Shown: in pieces, positions 34,878 through 43,908 of the stretch
Layout of the letters: each line of letters begins with the position of its first letter
How positions within the stretch are numbered: position 1 is the first letter of the stretch
NCBI GenBank assembly: GCA_012518685.1
Contig: JAAYRQ010000125.1
Location: 1 to 64,000, forward strand
DNA from: Syntrophomonadaceae bacterium
Lineage (GTDB): Bacteria > Bacillota > Syntrophomonadia > Syntrophomonadales > Syntrophomonadaceae
Direction: 5' to 3'
DNA length: 64,000 nucleotides
The notes under the pieces: generated by a model
Seen by the model: the letters and a program-made list of their open reading frames with translations, nothing else
What the model was told of the DNA's origin: nothing
Databases searched by the model: none
Position numbers and translations under genes: made by a program

Positions 34878-36560
34878 ATGTTAAATGAAATATTTATTAA
34901 TAATTTTGTTTTAATTGACGAATTAAGAATTAATTTTACCCAGGGTTTAAATGTATTAACTGGTGAAACAGGTGCAGGCAAATCTATAATAGTAGATGCA
35001 CTGGGATTAATTGCGGGAGATCGTTTAAAAAATGAAATAATTAGGGATGAGCAAAAAAGGGCAGTTGTTGAAGCTGTTTTTGATATTACTGATGATATTT
35101 CCTTGAATAATTTTTTACTAGAAAATGGACTTAGCCTTGTTGATGATGAACAGTTAATAGTTAGTCGGGAAATTCTGCCTAATGGCAGGAGTATAGCTAG
35201 AATTAACGGAAGAAACATTAATATTAGCACTTTAAAAGAAATTAGTAGCTATCTTTTAGACATGCATCTCCAACACGATCATTTAACCATTTTAAAGCCT
35301 GAAAATTATATAGATTATGTGGATAGTTTTGCCACTAATATTAAGGAAACTTTAACAACGATTAATGATTTATATCTTAATATAAAAGAGATTACAAATA
35401 AACTTACAGAACTAAGGACTAATGAAAATACTAGATTACAAAGAATTGACTTTTTAAGCTTCCAGATTAACGAAATAGGTAATGCTAAATTAACCGATGG
35501 TGAAGAAGAAGAATTAAGCCAGTTGGCAACTAGGGTTCGTAATGCCCAACATCTTGCCACTAATGCGACCGTTATTTATGAAGCTTTATATGCTAACGAA
35601 GTGGGCTTAAGTGCTTATGATCAAATTTCCAATGCTATAGATGCTATAAATGACACAGAAGATGAAATATTAAAATCATATTTACCTACTTTGGAAACTA
35701 TGTATTATAATTTGCAAGATATAAGTCATAACATTATAAAGTTTCGCGATAATCTTGATTTTGAACCTAATTTACTAGAAGAAATCGAAGACCGATTACA
35801 TGAAATTAATAAATTAAAATCGAAGTATGGAAATAATATTAAGGAAATTCTCGTATTTTATAATCAGGCTTTAGCAGAGCTAGAGCTACTTGAAAATAGT
35901 ACGACAAAGGAAGCTGAATTGGAAAAAGAATTGCATAAAGCTAATGAGGAATATAAGGAAACTGCTTTATTAATTACTGAACAGCGAAAAAAAGCGGCTA
36001 AACTTCTCGAGAAAATAGTTAATGAGGAACTATCTGCTTTAAATATGCCTAATTTAAAATTTGCGGTTGAAGTAATGCCTATTAATGAACCCTCTGCTAA
36101 AGGATTAGATAAAATAGATTTTTTATTTTCTCCAAATCCAGGTGAAGCATTAAAACCTTTAGCTAAAATTGCTTCAGGTGGTGAAATATCCCGTTTTATA
36201 TTGGCCTTAAAAATTGCCTTAGCCGAAGTGTATAATATCCCAACATTTATCTTTGATGAAATTGATGTTGGGGTAGGGGGAACTTCTTTATCTGCAATGG
36301 CAAAAAAGTTAGGAGAGCTGGCTAAGGCGAAACAAGTAATATTAGTAACCCACTCACCTCAAGTAGCTAGTTATGCTAATAATCATTTACTAATTGAAAA
36401 GTATGTGGCATATAACCAAACTTATACTACGGTTAAACTTCTCGCATATAATGAAAAAATCAAAGAACTAGCTCGTATGTTAGGTGGAGAAAATTATACT
36501 GATTTAACCTTAAAACATGCGGGTGAGATGTTAGATAAGGCCATTTTAGATAAGGCTTAA
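34878..36560 (+). CDS. recN: DNA repair protein RecN
   Basis: RecN is an SMC-like ATPase acting early in double-strand break repair. The 560-aa product has the Walker A motif T-G-E-T-G-A-G-K-S near residue 30, two long coiled-coil arms, the ABC signature I-A-S-G-G-E-I-S-R-F and the Walker B F-D-E-I-D-V-G-V-G-G. Length is typical. It is the last gene of the long operon and is followed by a terminator. Confidence 0.95.
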   Translation: MLNEIFINNFVLIDELRINFTQGLNVLTGETGAGKSIIVDALGLIAGDRLKNEIIRDEQKRAVVEAVFDITDDISLNNFLLENGLSLVDDEQLIVSREILPNGRSIARINGRNINISTLKEISSYLLDMHLQHDHLTILKPENYIDYVDSFATNIKETLTTINDLYLNIKEITNKLTELRTNENTRLQRIDFLSFQINEIGNAKLTDGEEEELSQLATRVRNAQHLATNATVIYEALYANEVGLSAYDQISNAIDAINDTEDEILKSYLPTLETMYYNLQDISHNIIKFRDNLDFEPNLLEEIEDRLHEINKLKSKYGNNIKEILVFYNQALAELELLENSTTKEAELEKELHKANEEYKETALLITEQRKKAAKLLEKIVNEELSALNMPNLKFAVEVMPINEPSAKGLDKIDFLFSPNPGEALKPLAKIASGGEISRFILALKIALAEVYNIPTFIFDEIDVGVGGTSLSAMAKKLGELAKAKQVILVTHSPQVASYANNHLLIEKYVAYNQTYTTVKLLAYNEKIKELARMLGGENYTDLTLKHAGEMLDKAILDKA

Positions 36561-36632
36561 TCTTTAGTTATTAGCCGATAATACAGTAGAAGAATTTTTA
36601 AACTGCTGCTACATTAAAATATGATTTTATCT

Positions 36633-36666
36633 ATACCTCTTGTTAATACATAACAAGGGGTATTTT
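36633..36666 (+). terminator. rho-independent terminator after recN
   Basis: ATACCTCTTGTTA (36633-36645) pairs with TAACAAGGGGTAT (36651-36663), 13 pairs including one G-T, with the five-base loop ATACA. TTTT follows, then AATT. It separates the recN operon from spoIVB. Confidence 0.8.
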
Positions 36667-36675
36667 AATTTAACG

Positions 36676-36705
36676 GTATATATTCACTTTTCTAGGGAAA
36701 AAATA
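36676..36705 (+). promoter_or_regulatory. sigma-F-type promoter upstream of spoIVB
   Basis: GTATA (36676-36680) is followed after 15 bases by GGAAAAAATA (36696-36705), a full match to the B. subtilis sigma-F consensus GYATA-N15-GGNNANANTR. It lies 31 bases before the spoIVB start at 36737. In B. subtilis spoIVB is transcribed in the forespore by sigma-F and sigma-G. Confidence 0.65.
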
Positions 36706-36736
36706 AATATATTAACTTTTCCTAGGGGTGAAAAAA

Positions 36737-38041
36737 GTGCGTAAATATAGACCTTATTTGGGTGTCATTTTATGTATTATGTTTATAGCTTTATGTACTA
36801 CTAGCTCGGTCAGAACTATATTATCTCTACCTGATAGTCAAAGATTAGTTGTAGGTGAATCTAGTAATATTTCTTTCAAATTACCTAATGCTATAGATGA
36901 AAAGCTAGATATGTTCGTTATTAGCCCAACTAGAAGTGTCTTTGCCAATCCAGATGATCCAACTGTAACGATAAGTAAAAATGAATTAGGTTATGAGATA
37001 ACTGCCATTAAGCCTGGTAAGGCGGATGTACAATTAAAATTACTAGGTTACATACCTATAAAAAACCTGGCTATTGAAGCAATGCCAAATCATAGGGTTG
37101 TAGTTGGGGGACATTCTATTGGTGTAGTTTTACAATCGCGAGGCATAATGGTGGTAGGTTTTGCTCCTATTCTAGATACTAATGGAGAAAAATCTTATCC
37201 TGCAAAAGATCAAGGGATAGAAATAGGGGATTTGATATTAAGGGTTGCTGATGAGAATGTAACTTCGGAGCAAGATTTAGCTAATATTATTGATGAAAAT
37301 AATGATTGTGAAGTTGATTTTACTATTAAAAGAAGGGATAAGTTGATTAATATCAAGGTAATCCCTAATTATTGTGAGGAAACTAAACGAAACCGTATTG
37401 GTTTATATGTTAGAGATGGAGTAGTTGGGGTAGGTACTATGAGTTTTTGGCATCCAGAAACCAAAGAGTATGCCGCCTTAGGTCATATCATTATGGATGC
37501 AGATACGAAGCAAGGCATAGATGTATTAAAAGGAAAAATAGTATCAGCTTCAATAGAAACTATTAAACCAGGAAAGCCAGGCAAACCAGGGGAAAAAATT
37601 GGCGTATTTAATAGCAAGGGAAGTATTAATGGAGATATAAGTAAAAACACCTATTTTGGCATTTATGGTACTACTAATGATGAAGTAAGAAACCCTAATG
37701 TAGCCTATACTATGGAAGTCGGCTATGCACATCAAGTTGTGCCAGGAAAAGCTGAAATATACACAGTTATAAATGGTAGTGATATAGAATGTTTTAATGT
37801 TGAAATAGAAAAAGTATATCCTGATAGGGAAAACGGTAAAGGTATGGTAATTAAGATTACTGATCCGAGATTAATTAGTATAACAGGAGGAATTATTCAA
37901 GGCATGAGTGGTAGTCCTATTATACAAAATTCAAGGATAGTAGGTGCAGTTACCCATGTGTTTTTAAATGACCCAGTTAGGGGTTATGGTGTTTTTATGG
38001 ATAATATGTTGTCTGAATTACCTTCTTTTGCGAATAATTAA
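36737..38041 (+). CDS. spoIVB: SpoIVB peptidase
   Basis: SpoIVB is the forespore signalling serine protease that cleaves SpoIVFA and so activates sigma-K. The product of about 434 aa has an N-terminal membrane anchor (about residues 5-25), a PDZ domain (about 120-200) and an S55 peptidase domain with the catalytic Ser in I-Q-G-M-S-G-S-P-I-I-Q and G-H-I-I-M-D-A-D upstream. GTG codons at 36728 and 36737 are both possible starts; the second is 7 bases after AGGGGT. A sigma-F-type promoter precedes it. It is followed by spo0A, as in most spore formers. Confidence 0.95.
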   Translation: MRKYRPYLGVILCIMFIALCTTSSVRTILSLPDSQRLVVGESSNISFKLPNAIDEKLDMFVISPTRSVFANPDDPTVTISKNELGYEITAIKPGKADVQLKLLGYIPIKNLAIEAMPNHRVVVGGHSIGVVLQSRGIMVVGFAPILDTNGEKSYPAKDQGIEIGDLILRVADENVTSEQDLANIIDENNDCEVDFTIKRRDKLINIKVIPNYCEETKRNRIGLYVRDGVVGVGTMSFWHPETKEYAALGHIIMDADTKQGIDVLKGKIVSASIETIKPGKPGKPGEKIGVFNSKGSINGDISKNTYFGIYGTTNDEVRNPNVAYTMEVGYAHQVVPGKAEIYTVINGSDIECFNVEIEKVYPDRENGKGMVIKITDPRLISITGGIIQGMSGSPIIQNSRIVGAVTHVFLNDPVRGYGVFMDNMLSELPSFANN

Positions 38042-38047
38042 ATATTT

Positions 38048-38056
38048 TTCGACAAA
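38048..38056 (-). promoter_or_regulatory. perfect 0A box in the spo0A upstream region
   Basis: The minus strand reads TTTGTCGAA at 38056-38048, a full match to the Spo0A box. It lies 7 bases after the spoIVB stop and about 210 bases before the spo0A start. With a near match at 38210 it suggests that Spo0A controls its own gene. Confidence 0.5.
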
Positions 38057-38100
38057 TCAATATAAGTTGAATCCCCAATTTTACTGAATACCCAGTTTAT

Positions 38101-38277
38101 ATGAAGATTTTTAAAGATAAAAAATTATCAATACTTTGTATCATTATGGTAATGTCTGAAACATTATTAGCTATTTTGGTAGAAAAAAAAAGCAGGGAAA
38201 AGTTGGCTGTTAGTCGAAAAGAGTTATTAAATCAGATATTATTCAGAGGTGAGGGGGATTTAACTTATGTTAGATGA
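38101..38277 (+). CDS. possible small single-helix membrane protein before spo0A
   Basis: An ATG at 38101 opens a 58-codon frame ending at TGA 38275-38277, 11 bases into spo0A. The product would have a basic end, one hydrophobic segment ([19 protein letters not shown], about residues 9-27) and a charged tail. It fills most of the intergenic region. No clear ribosome binding site precedes the ATG, and a sigma-H-like promoter and a 0A-like box lie inside it, so it may be non-coding. Confidence 0.3.
   Translation: MKIFKDKKLSILCIIMVMSETLLAILVEKKSREKLAVSRKELLNQILFRGEGDLTYVR
38194..38219 (+). promoter_or_regulatory. possible sigma-H promoter and second 0A-like box upstream of spo0A
   Basis: AGGGAAA (38194-38200), 12 bases and GTCGAAA (38213-38219) resemble the sigma-H consensus AGGAWWW-N11/12-RNNGAAT with two mismatches. 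TTAGTCGAA at 38210-38218 matches the 0A box at eight of nine positions and overlaps the -10. It lies about 50 bases before the spo0A start. Confidence 0.35.
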
Positions 38278-39070
38278 AGGAACAGGTATTAAAGTTTTGA
38301 TTGCCGATGATAACCGAGAATTTTGTGGAATACTCAATGACTATTTTACTAATGAGCCTGATTTTGAAGTAGTGGATGTTTGTACTAATGGTATGGAAGT
38401 CTTAGAAGTGTTGGAACAAAAAGATGTTGAAGTTTTAATATTAGATTTAATTATGCCTTACATGGATGGAATAGGGGTATTGGAAAAAATTAATGAACTT
38501 AATCTTAAAAATGACTTAAAAATTATTATTTTAACTGCTTTTGGTCAAGAAAATATAACCCAAAAAGCAGTACAACTCGGAGCGGATTATTATATTTTAA
38601 AACCATTTAACCTTCAAGTTTTAGGGGATAGGGTTAGGCAAATAGCTAGGGATATTAAAACTAAAGTGGAAACTAGAGTTAGCACAGCCACAATTACTTT
38701 GCCCACATCGACTCCTAGGAATTTAGAAGTAGAAGTTACGAAGATAATCCACGAGATAGGGGTACCTGCACATGTAAAAGGGTATCAGTATTTACGAGAT
38801 GCTATTATGCTAGTTGTAGAAGAAATTAATTATTTGGGTGCAGTCACGAAAGAATTATATCCTACTATCGCTCAAAAATATGACACTACTCCTAGCAGAG
38901 TTGAAAGGGCGATAAGACATGCCATTGAACTTGCTTGGGATAGGGGAGATATTGATAAAATTAACAAGTTCTTTGGTTACACTGTTAGTGGAGAAAAGGG
39001 TAAACCAACTAATTCCGAATTTATAGCTATCATTGCTGATAAATTAAGACTAGAAAACAAAGTTAGTTAA
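38267..39070 (+). CDS. spo0A: sporulation transcription factor Spo0A
   Basis: Spo0A is the master regulator that commits the cell to sporulation once phosphorylated. The 267-aa product has a receiver domain (I-A-D-D-N-R-E-F; phospho-Asp in L-I-L-D-L-I-M-P, about residue 60; L-T-A-F-G; L-K-P-F-N) and the highly conserved C-terminal DNA-binding domain with [23 protein letters not shown] and F-F-G-Y-T-V. ATG follows GAGGGGG. It lies after spoIVB, as usual. Confidence 0.97.
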   Translation: MLDEGTGIKVLIADDNREFCGILNDYFTNEPDFEVVDVCTNGMEVLEVLEQKDVEVLILDLIMPYMDGIGVLEKINELNLKNDLKIIILTAFGQENITQKAVQLGADYYILKPFNLQVLGDRVRQIARDIKTKVETRVSTATITLPTSTPRNLEVEVTKIIHEIGVPAHVKGYQYLRDAIMLVVEEINYLGAVTKELYPTIAQKYDTTPSRVERAIRHAIELAWDRGDIDKINKFFGYTVSGEKGKPTNSEFIAIIADKLRLENKVS

Positions 39071-39086
39071 AATTTAAAGCCAAACA

Positions 39087-39127
39087 ATAACAACCGTCTG
39101 TAAGTTTCAGGCGGTTGTTGTTATATT
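39087..39127 (+). terminator. terminator after spo0A
   Basis: AACAACCGTCTG (39089-39100) pairs with CAGGCGGTTGTT (39108-39119) with one G-T pair and a seven-base loop. The sequence after it is T-rich. It starts 17 bases after the spo0A stop. Confidence 0.75.
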
Positions 39128-39218
39128 TATATATGGAAAGTTTTAATTAGGCTTATCTCGTGGTAATATAGTATGCGGTAATAAGAAAATTATCCCTTGT
39201 TTATAGTAGAGGTGTTTT

Positions 39219-40340
39219 ATGAATATTAAGGGAAGAGCTAGATTAGATAAGAGAACTAAAAATTTAGTGAAGAGATTAAAAAGAAATGATATAGCTATTA
39301 TTAAGCATGATGATATAGATGAAGTTGCAGCCAATTCAATTATTGACATCAAGCCTCAATTAGTTATAAATGCTGAACCTTCTATAACTGGCAAATACCC
39401 CGCCAAAGGTGTGTATAAAATTTTAAAAGCCGGCATACCTGTCTTAGATGAAGTTGAGGTAGATATTTTTGATAAGATTAGGGAAGGTCAGTTAATTACC
39501 ATAAAGGATAATCAGGTGTTTTTGGGTAATAAGCTAATTACTTCTGGTAAAATATTGACTTTGGAAGATGTGGTGCAAAAGTTAAAGGAAGCTAACAGCA
39601 ATATCGGTCAAGCTTTAGATAATTTTGTTGACAATACTTTAGAATATGCTAAAAAAGAAAAGTCTATTCTTCTAGGCAATATAGAGGTACCCATATTAAA
39701 AACTAATATGTTAAATCGCCATGTCCTGATAGTAGTTAGAGGAAGTAGCTACAAAGAGGATTTAAAAACCATTAATTCTTATATACAAGAGGAAAAACCT
39801 GTTATAATTGGGGTTGATGGTGGGGCAGATGCACTTATAGAGTGTGGATTAGTTCCCGATATTATAGTAGGGGATATGGATAGTGTTTCTGACGAATCTT
39901 TAAAATGTGGAGCGGAATTAATAGTCCATGCTTATGCTGATGGTACTGCCCCTGGGATGGAAAGATTGATAGAAATGAATCTGGAAGCTCAACCTTTTTA
40001 TATGCCTGGCACTAGTGAAGATTTAGCTATGATTTTAGCTTGGGAATATGGTGCTAGCCTTATGGTAGCAGTTGGTTCTCATTCTAATATGATTGATTTC
40101 CTAGAAAAAGGTAGGAAGGGTATGGGGAGTACTTTTTTAGTTAGGCTTAAAGTAGGTTCCATATTAGTTGATGCTAGGGGAGTAAGCCAGCTTTATAAGC
40201 AAAATTTACAAACAAAGTATTTAATACAATTATTAGTAGCTGCTTTAGTGCCTATTTTAATAATTTTATGGGTTTCTCCAGCTACGAAACCTTTTTTTAG
40301 ATTAATTTGGTTACAATTAAAAATCTTATTTAGTATGTAA
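39219..40340 (+). CDS. steA: putative cytokinetic ring protein SteA
   Basis: SteA-like proteins have a thiamine-pyrophosphokinase-like fold and a C-terminal membrane helix, and in Corynebacteria SteA acts at the division septum with SteB. The 373-aa product has the conserved N-terminal part (I-K-G-R-A-R-L-D-K-R-T-K-N-L; I-N-A-E-P-S-I-T-G-K-Y-P-A), the fold motif G-V-D-G-G-A-D-A-L-I-E-C-G and G-D-M-D-S-V-S-D (about residues 203-227), and one membrane helix at the end. The next gene is a SteB-like protein. Its role in this organism is inferred. Confidence 0.8.
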   Translation: MNIKGRARLDKRTKNLVKRLKRNDIAIIKHDDIDEVAANSIIDIKPQLVINAEPSITGKYPAKGVYKILKAGIPVLDEVEVDIFDKIREGQLITIKDNQVFLGNKLITSGKILTLEDVVQKLKEANSNIGQALDNFVDNTLEYAKKEKSILLGNIEVPILKTNMLNRHVLIVVRGSSYKEDLKTINSYIQEEKPVIIGVDGGADALIECGLVPDIIVGDMDSVSDESLKCGAELIVHAYADGTAPGMERLIEMNLEAQPFYMPGTSEDLAMILAWEYGASLMVAVGSHSNMIDFLEKGRKGMGSTFLVRLKVGSILVDARGVSQLYKQNLQTKYLIQLLVAALVPILIILWVSPATKPFFRLIWLQLKILFSM

Positions 40341-40356
40341 TTGAGGTGTTTTTTAA

Positions 40357-41262
40357 GTGATAGATATTAAGTACCATATAGCTTCGATAGTAGCTGTGTT
40401 TTTAGCATTGGGTTTAGGCATTCTTATAGGCAGTACTATTGTAGGTGATGAAATATTAGTTGATCAGCAGAAAAAGATGTTAGACAGGTTAGAAGAACAA
40501 TTTACTTTAATCAAGGACAGGGAAACCCAGCTGATATCGGATAATAATTATAAAGATGAAGTTATAAATAATTATGAAAATTTTAGTCAGATTTTACTTC
40601 CACCTTTAGTAAAAGGTCGTTTAGAAGGAGAAAAGGTGGCTATAGTAGTTACAAATAATACTGATATTCCTTCAGGATTAATCAATACCTTGACTATAGC
40701 TGGGGCCAAAGTAGTGTCTAAAACGGTAGTTTTAACTAATATTTCTCTAGCAAATGAGGAAATTCTCACCAAATTAAAACAGTATTATAATATTAATGAG
40801 GATATTGATAATATAGAGGCAGTAATTCGCGGTTATATAGGTGGTAGTGTGTCCACAGTTTTATTGAACGCTGATGATTATGGGATAATCGAATTTTTAC
40901 AAGAAAATCAGTTAATCAACTTTACTGGTGATTATGAAACAGACATTTCTAAGGTGATAATTCTAGGAGGTTCTAATAGTTTAGAAAATAATTATGCAGC
41001 AGATTTTGATACTAGCCTAATCCAACATTTAGACAATCATGGTTTAAAGGTATATGGTGTAGAAAAATCTAAAGCTGAACATTCATATATGTCATACTAT
41101 CAAAAATTTAATATTACTACTATAGACAATATTGATTTAAGTCCTGGGCAAATATCCTTAATCTTTGCTATAGAAGGTGAACTAGGGCATTATGGAACTA
41201 AGGCTACAGCACAGAAGTTTATGCCTTTGTTGCCTATAGAATCATTAGGAAGTGGAGAATAA
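40357..41262 (+). CDS. SteB/MctB-like membrane protein (often labelled copper transporter)
   Basis: This 301-aa protein has the family N-terminus I-D-I-K-Y-H-I-A-S-I-V-A-V-F-L-A-L-G-L-G, a single membrane helix, a coiled coil (K-K-M-L-D-R-L-E-E-Q-F) and a C-terminal soluble domain. The family includes mycobacterial MctB, hence the copper label, and corynebacterial SteB, the partner of SteA. Pairing with steA supports the SteB role. GTG start. Its stop overlaps the next ATG by one base. Confidence 0.75.
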   Translation: MIDIKYHIASIVAVFLALGLGILIGSTIVGDEILVDQQKKMLDRLEEQFTLIKDRETQLISDNNYKDEVINNYENFSQILLPPLVKGRLEGEKVAIVVTNNTDIPSGLINTLTIAGAKVVSKTVVLTNISLANEEILTKLKQYYNINEDIDNIEAVIRGYIGGSVSTVLLNADDYGIIEFLQENQLINFTGDYETDISKVIILGGSNSLENNYAADFDTSLIQHLDNHGLKVYGVEKSKAEHSYMSYYQKFNITTIDNIDLSPGQISLIFAIEGELGHYGTKATAQKFMPLLPIESLGSGE

Positions 41263-41933
41263 TGAAAACTATAAATGTTGTTATTCCGGCATTTAATGAA
41301 GCTAGTCGGATTGGTGATACTCTTAAAGCAGTACAAGAATTAAATAATATAGCTAAAATTATTGTAGTAAATGATGGCTCTACCGATAATACGGCTGATA
41401 TTGCCAGACATCATACTATGGATGTCATTAATTTATATGAAAATATCGGTAAAGGTGGTGCCATGAATAAGGCTCTATCTTACATTAATGCGGATATCAT
41501 TGTTTTTTTGGATGCTGATTTGGGAGAAACTGCTAATGAAGCTGGTAAATTAATTGATGAGGTAATATCTGGGCATGCAGATTTGGCTATTGCGGCTTTT
41601 CCGCCTCCCCAAAAGAAAGGTGGCTTTGGTTTAGTAAAAGGTCTAGCAGTTTATGCCCTAAAAAAGGCTGGGGCAAATAAGGTTACTGCGCCTTTAAGTG
41701 GTCAAAGAGCCATGACTAAAGAAGTGTTAAAAGCAGTAACCCCGTTTAGCGAAGCATATGGAGTGGAGCTAGCTATGAGTATTAAGGCACTTCGTTCAGG
41801 TTTTAAAATTATAGAAGTTCCTACAACTATGAAACATAATGAAACTGGTCGTGACTTAGCAGGTTTTAAACATCGAGGCAAACAGTTTTTGGATGTTTTG
41901 AAGGTTATTATATATGAAAAAGGAGCTAAATAA
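41262..41933 (+). CDS. family 2 glycosyltransferase
   Basis: The 223-aa product is a GT-A fold glycosyltransferase with V-V-I-P-A-F-N-E-A-S-R-I at the start, V-V-N-D-G-S-T-D-N-T and the metal-binding D-A-D motif in V-F-L-D-A-D-L-G-E. It resembles dolichyl-phosphate-mannose-synthase-like enzymes that use a lipid phosphate or an undecaprenyl carrier. It lies between steB and an MraY-like gene, so it probably makes or modifies a membrane-linked sugar. The donor and acceptor are not known. Confidence 0.85.
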   Translation: MKTINVVIPAFNEASRIGDTLKAVQELNNIAKIIVVNDGSTDNTADIARHHTMDVINLYENIGKGGAMNKALSYINADIIVFLDADLGETANEAGKLIDEVISGHADLAIAAFPPPQKKGGFGLVKGLAVYALKKAGANKVTAPLSGQRAMTKEVLKAVTPFSEAYGVELAMSIKALRSGFKIIEVPTTMKHNETGRDLAGFKHRGKQFLDVLKVIIYEKGAK

Positions 41934-42755
41934 GTGGATATAATCATACCTGTTATAATTGGCTTTTTTCTAGCAATTTTCATAGAGTTTATACTATTGT
42001 TTTTATTAAAACCAATGTTAATCGAAGTGAATGCCGTCAGGGAAAATTATAAGGGGAATTATATTCCTGTCAGTGTAGGAATTAGCTGGCCTATGACAGC
42101 TATTATTGTTTTTAGTTTTTTATACATATTTTCATTTTATGAAGATATGTATCATTTATTTATATTAGGTATTGTGTCCATAAGTTTTTTAGGGTTTATT
42201 GATGACATTCTAGGCCAACGCGATACCTTAGGATTTAAAGGTCATTTCACAGAGTTTTTTAAAGGTCGCTTAACAACGGGGGGCTTAAAAGCACTAGGTG
42301 GAGGATTAATAGCCTTTTTTTTAGCTTTATTATTTTCGGCTACCTGGTATGAAGTTATTATTAATACTTTTATTATAGCTTTGTTTACTAATATGCTTAA
42401 CCTATTGGATTTAAGACCAGGGCGGGCAGTAAAGGGTTTTCTCTTTTTTTTGCTAATAATTATTATTTTAGCCAAAGGTAATATAGACTGGATTTTAATT
42501 AGCCCCTTATTAGGTGCAGTGCTGGTTTATTTTCCTCAGGATCTAAAAGCCCAAATAATGATGGGGGATGCGGGCTCTAATGTTTTAGGCTTAATTTTAG
42601 GCTTTTTATGTGTACTTTATTTATCTTGGTATTTTCGCCTTGCAATATTAATATTTTTAATTTTAATGCATATTTATACAGAAAAATATTCTCTAACTAA
42701 AACGATAGAAAATAACAGGTTATTACGAATAATTGATAATTGGGGGCGGGGTTAG
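41934..42755 (+). CDS. MraY-like glycosyltransferase family 4 membrane protein
   Basis: This 273-aa protein has eight or nine membrane helices and the key acidic pair in G-F-I-D-D-I-L-G, then N-M-L-N-L-L-D-L-R-P-G-R-A and M-G-D-A-G-S-N-V-L-G, which correspond to the active-site loops of polyprenyl-phosphate sugar-phosphate transferases (MraY/WecA). The usual D-G-x-D-G-L is replaced by L-R-P-G-R-A, so the donor may differ from UDP-MurNAc-pentapeptide. GTG start directly after the GT2 gene. Last of the steA group. Confidence 0.78.
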   Translation: MDIIIPVIIGFFLAIFIEFILLFLLKPMLIEVNAVRENYKGNYIPVSVGISWPMTAIIVFSFLYIFSFYEDMYHLFILGIVSISFLGFIDDILGQRDTLGFKGHFTEFFKGRLTTGGLKALGGGLIAFFLALLFSATWYEVIINTFIIALFTNMLNLLDLRPGRAVKGFLFFLLIIIILAKGNIDWILISPLLGAVLVYFPQDLKAQIMMGDAGSNVLGLILGFLCVLYLSWYFRLAILIFLILMHIYTEKYSLTKTIENNRLLRIIDNWGRG

Positions 42756-42778
42756 TTATTTTATGAAAGGGGCTTAAT

Positions 42779-43906
42779 ATGATTAACGAAAAGCGTTTAA
42801 TAGACCTGTTCATTAGTTTAGTTGAAACTAGCTCGGAATCAGGCAAGGAAGGCAAGTTTAGGGATTTATTAATAACTGAATTTGCTAGAAGGGGAATTAA
42901 TGCTAAAGAAGATAAAGCAGGGGAAATCTTAGGTGGGGATAGTGGGAACTTATTAGTCTATATACCAGGGACTATTAATGCTACCCCACTTTTGTTTTCT
43001 GCGCACCTGGATACGGTTAAACCTGGTGAAGATATTAAAGCAGTTGTGCAAGAAGGATTAATTAAAAGTGTTGGGCCTACTATTCTTGGAGCCGATGATA
43101 AGGCTGCAATAGCGGCAATTATTGAGGCTTATGATGTTTTAATAGAAAACAATTTAGATTATCCGCCTTTGGAGTTATTATTTACTGTTAGTGAAGAACA
43201 AGGATTAAAAGGGGCCAAGGCTTTTGATTATAGTAAAATTCAGGCGAAAATGGGCTATGTTTTGGATGGTGGAGGTTCACCTGGAAATATTATATTAAAA
43301 TCGCCTGCTCAAAATGAAATTAAATTTCACATATATGGCAAGGCAGCCCATGCGGGTATTAACCCTGAGGATGGCATTAATGCTATTAATCTTGCTGCTA
43401 AAGCATTAGCTAGCCTTCCTTTTGGTAGAATTGATGAGGAAACTACCATTAATTTTGGCTTAATTTCTGGTGGTAAGGCCTCTAATATTGTAGCTGATTA
43501 TTGCTATCTTTTAGGTGAGGTCAGGAGTCTAGATAAGATTAAATTAGATAATATAACTGATAAGATGGTTTCTACTTTTACTAATTCTGTTACGGAACAA
43601 GGCGGCAGGGTAGAAGCTAAAGTAACCTTATTATATCCCGAGATTAATCTTAACCCTAAAGATGAAGTTGTAACTATAGTTACCCATGCCGCACAGAATA
43701 TAGGTTTGACACCAATATTAACCAATACTGGTGGGGGTAGTGATGCTAGTATTATTAATGGGCAAGGTATTAACTGTGCGAACCTAGGAATTGGCATGCA
43801 AAATGTGCATACGATTGATGAATTTATAAGTATAGAGGATTTGGTTAATGATACCAAGCTTATATTGGCTATCATTGCAGAATATATTAGGCATAAGGGG
43901 GCTTAA
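42779..43906 (+). CDS. M20-family peptidase, peptidase T-like
   Basis: This 375-aa cytosolic zinc peptidase has the M20 metal ligands in F-S-A-H-L-D-T-V, G-A-D-D-K-A-A-I and S-E-E-Q-G-L-K-G, a bulge dimerisation domain (H-A-G-I-N-P-E-D-G-I-N-A) and a C-terminal T-G-G-G-S-D-A-S. It belongs to the PepT-like group that cleaves small peptides. ATG follows AAAGGGGC. It precedes a DUF3866 gene by two bases and is probably in one operon with it. Confidence 0.87.
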   Translation: MINEKRLIDLFISLVETSSESGKEGKFRDLLITEFARRGINAKEDKAGEILGGDSGNLLVYIPGTINATPLLFSAHLDTVKPGEDIKAVVQEGLIKSVGPTILGADDKAAIAAIIEAYDVLIENNLDYPPLELLFTVSEEQGLKGAKAFDYSKIQAKMGYVLDGGGSPGNIILKSPAQNEIKFHIYGKAAHAGINPEDGINAINLAAKALASLPFGRIDEETTINFGLISGGKASNIVADYCYLLGEVRSLDKIKLDNITDKMVSTFTNSVTEQGGRVEAKVTLLYPEINLNPKDEVVTIVTHAAQNIGLTPILTNTGGGSDASIINGQGINCANLGIGMQNVHTIDEFISIEDLVNDTKLILAIIAEYIRHKGA

Positions 43907-43908
43907 TT

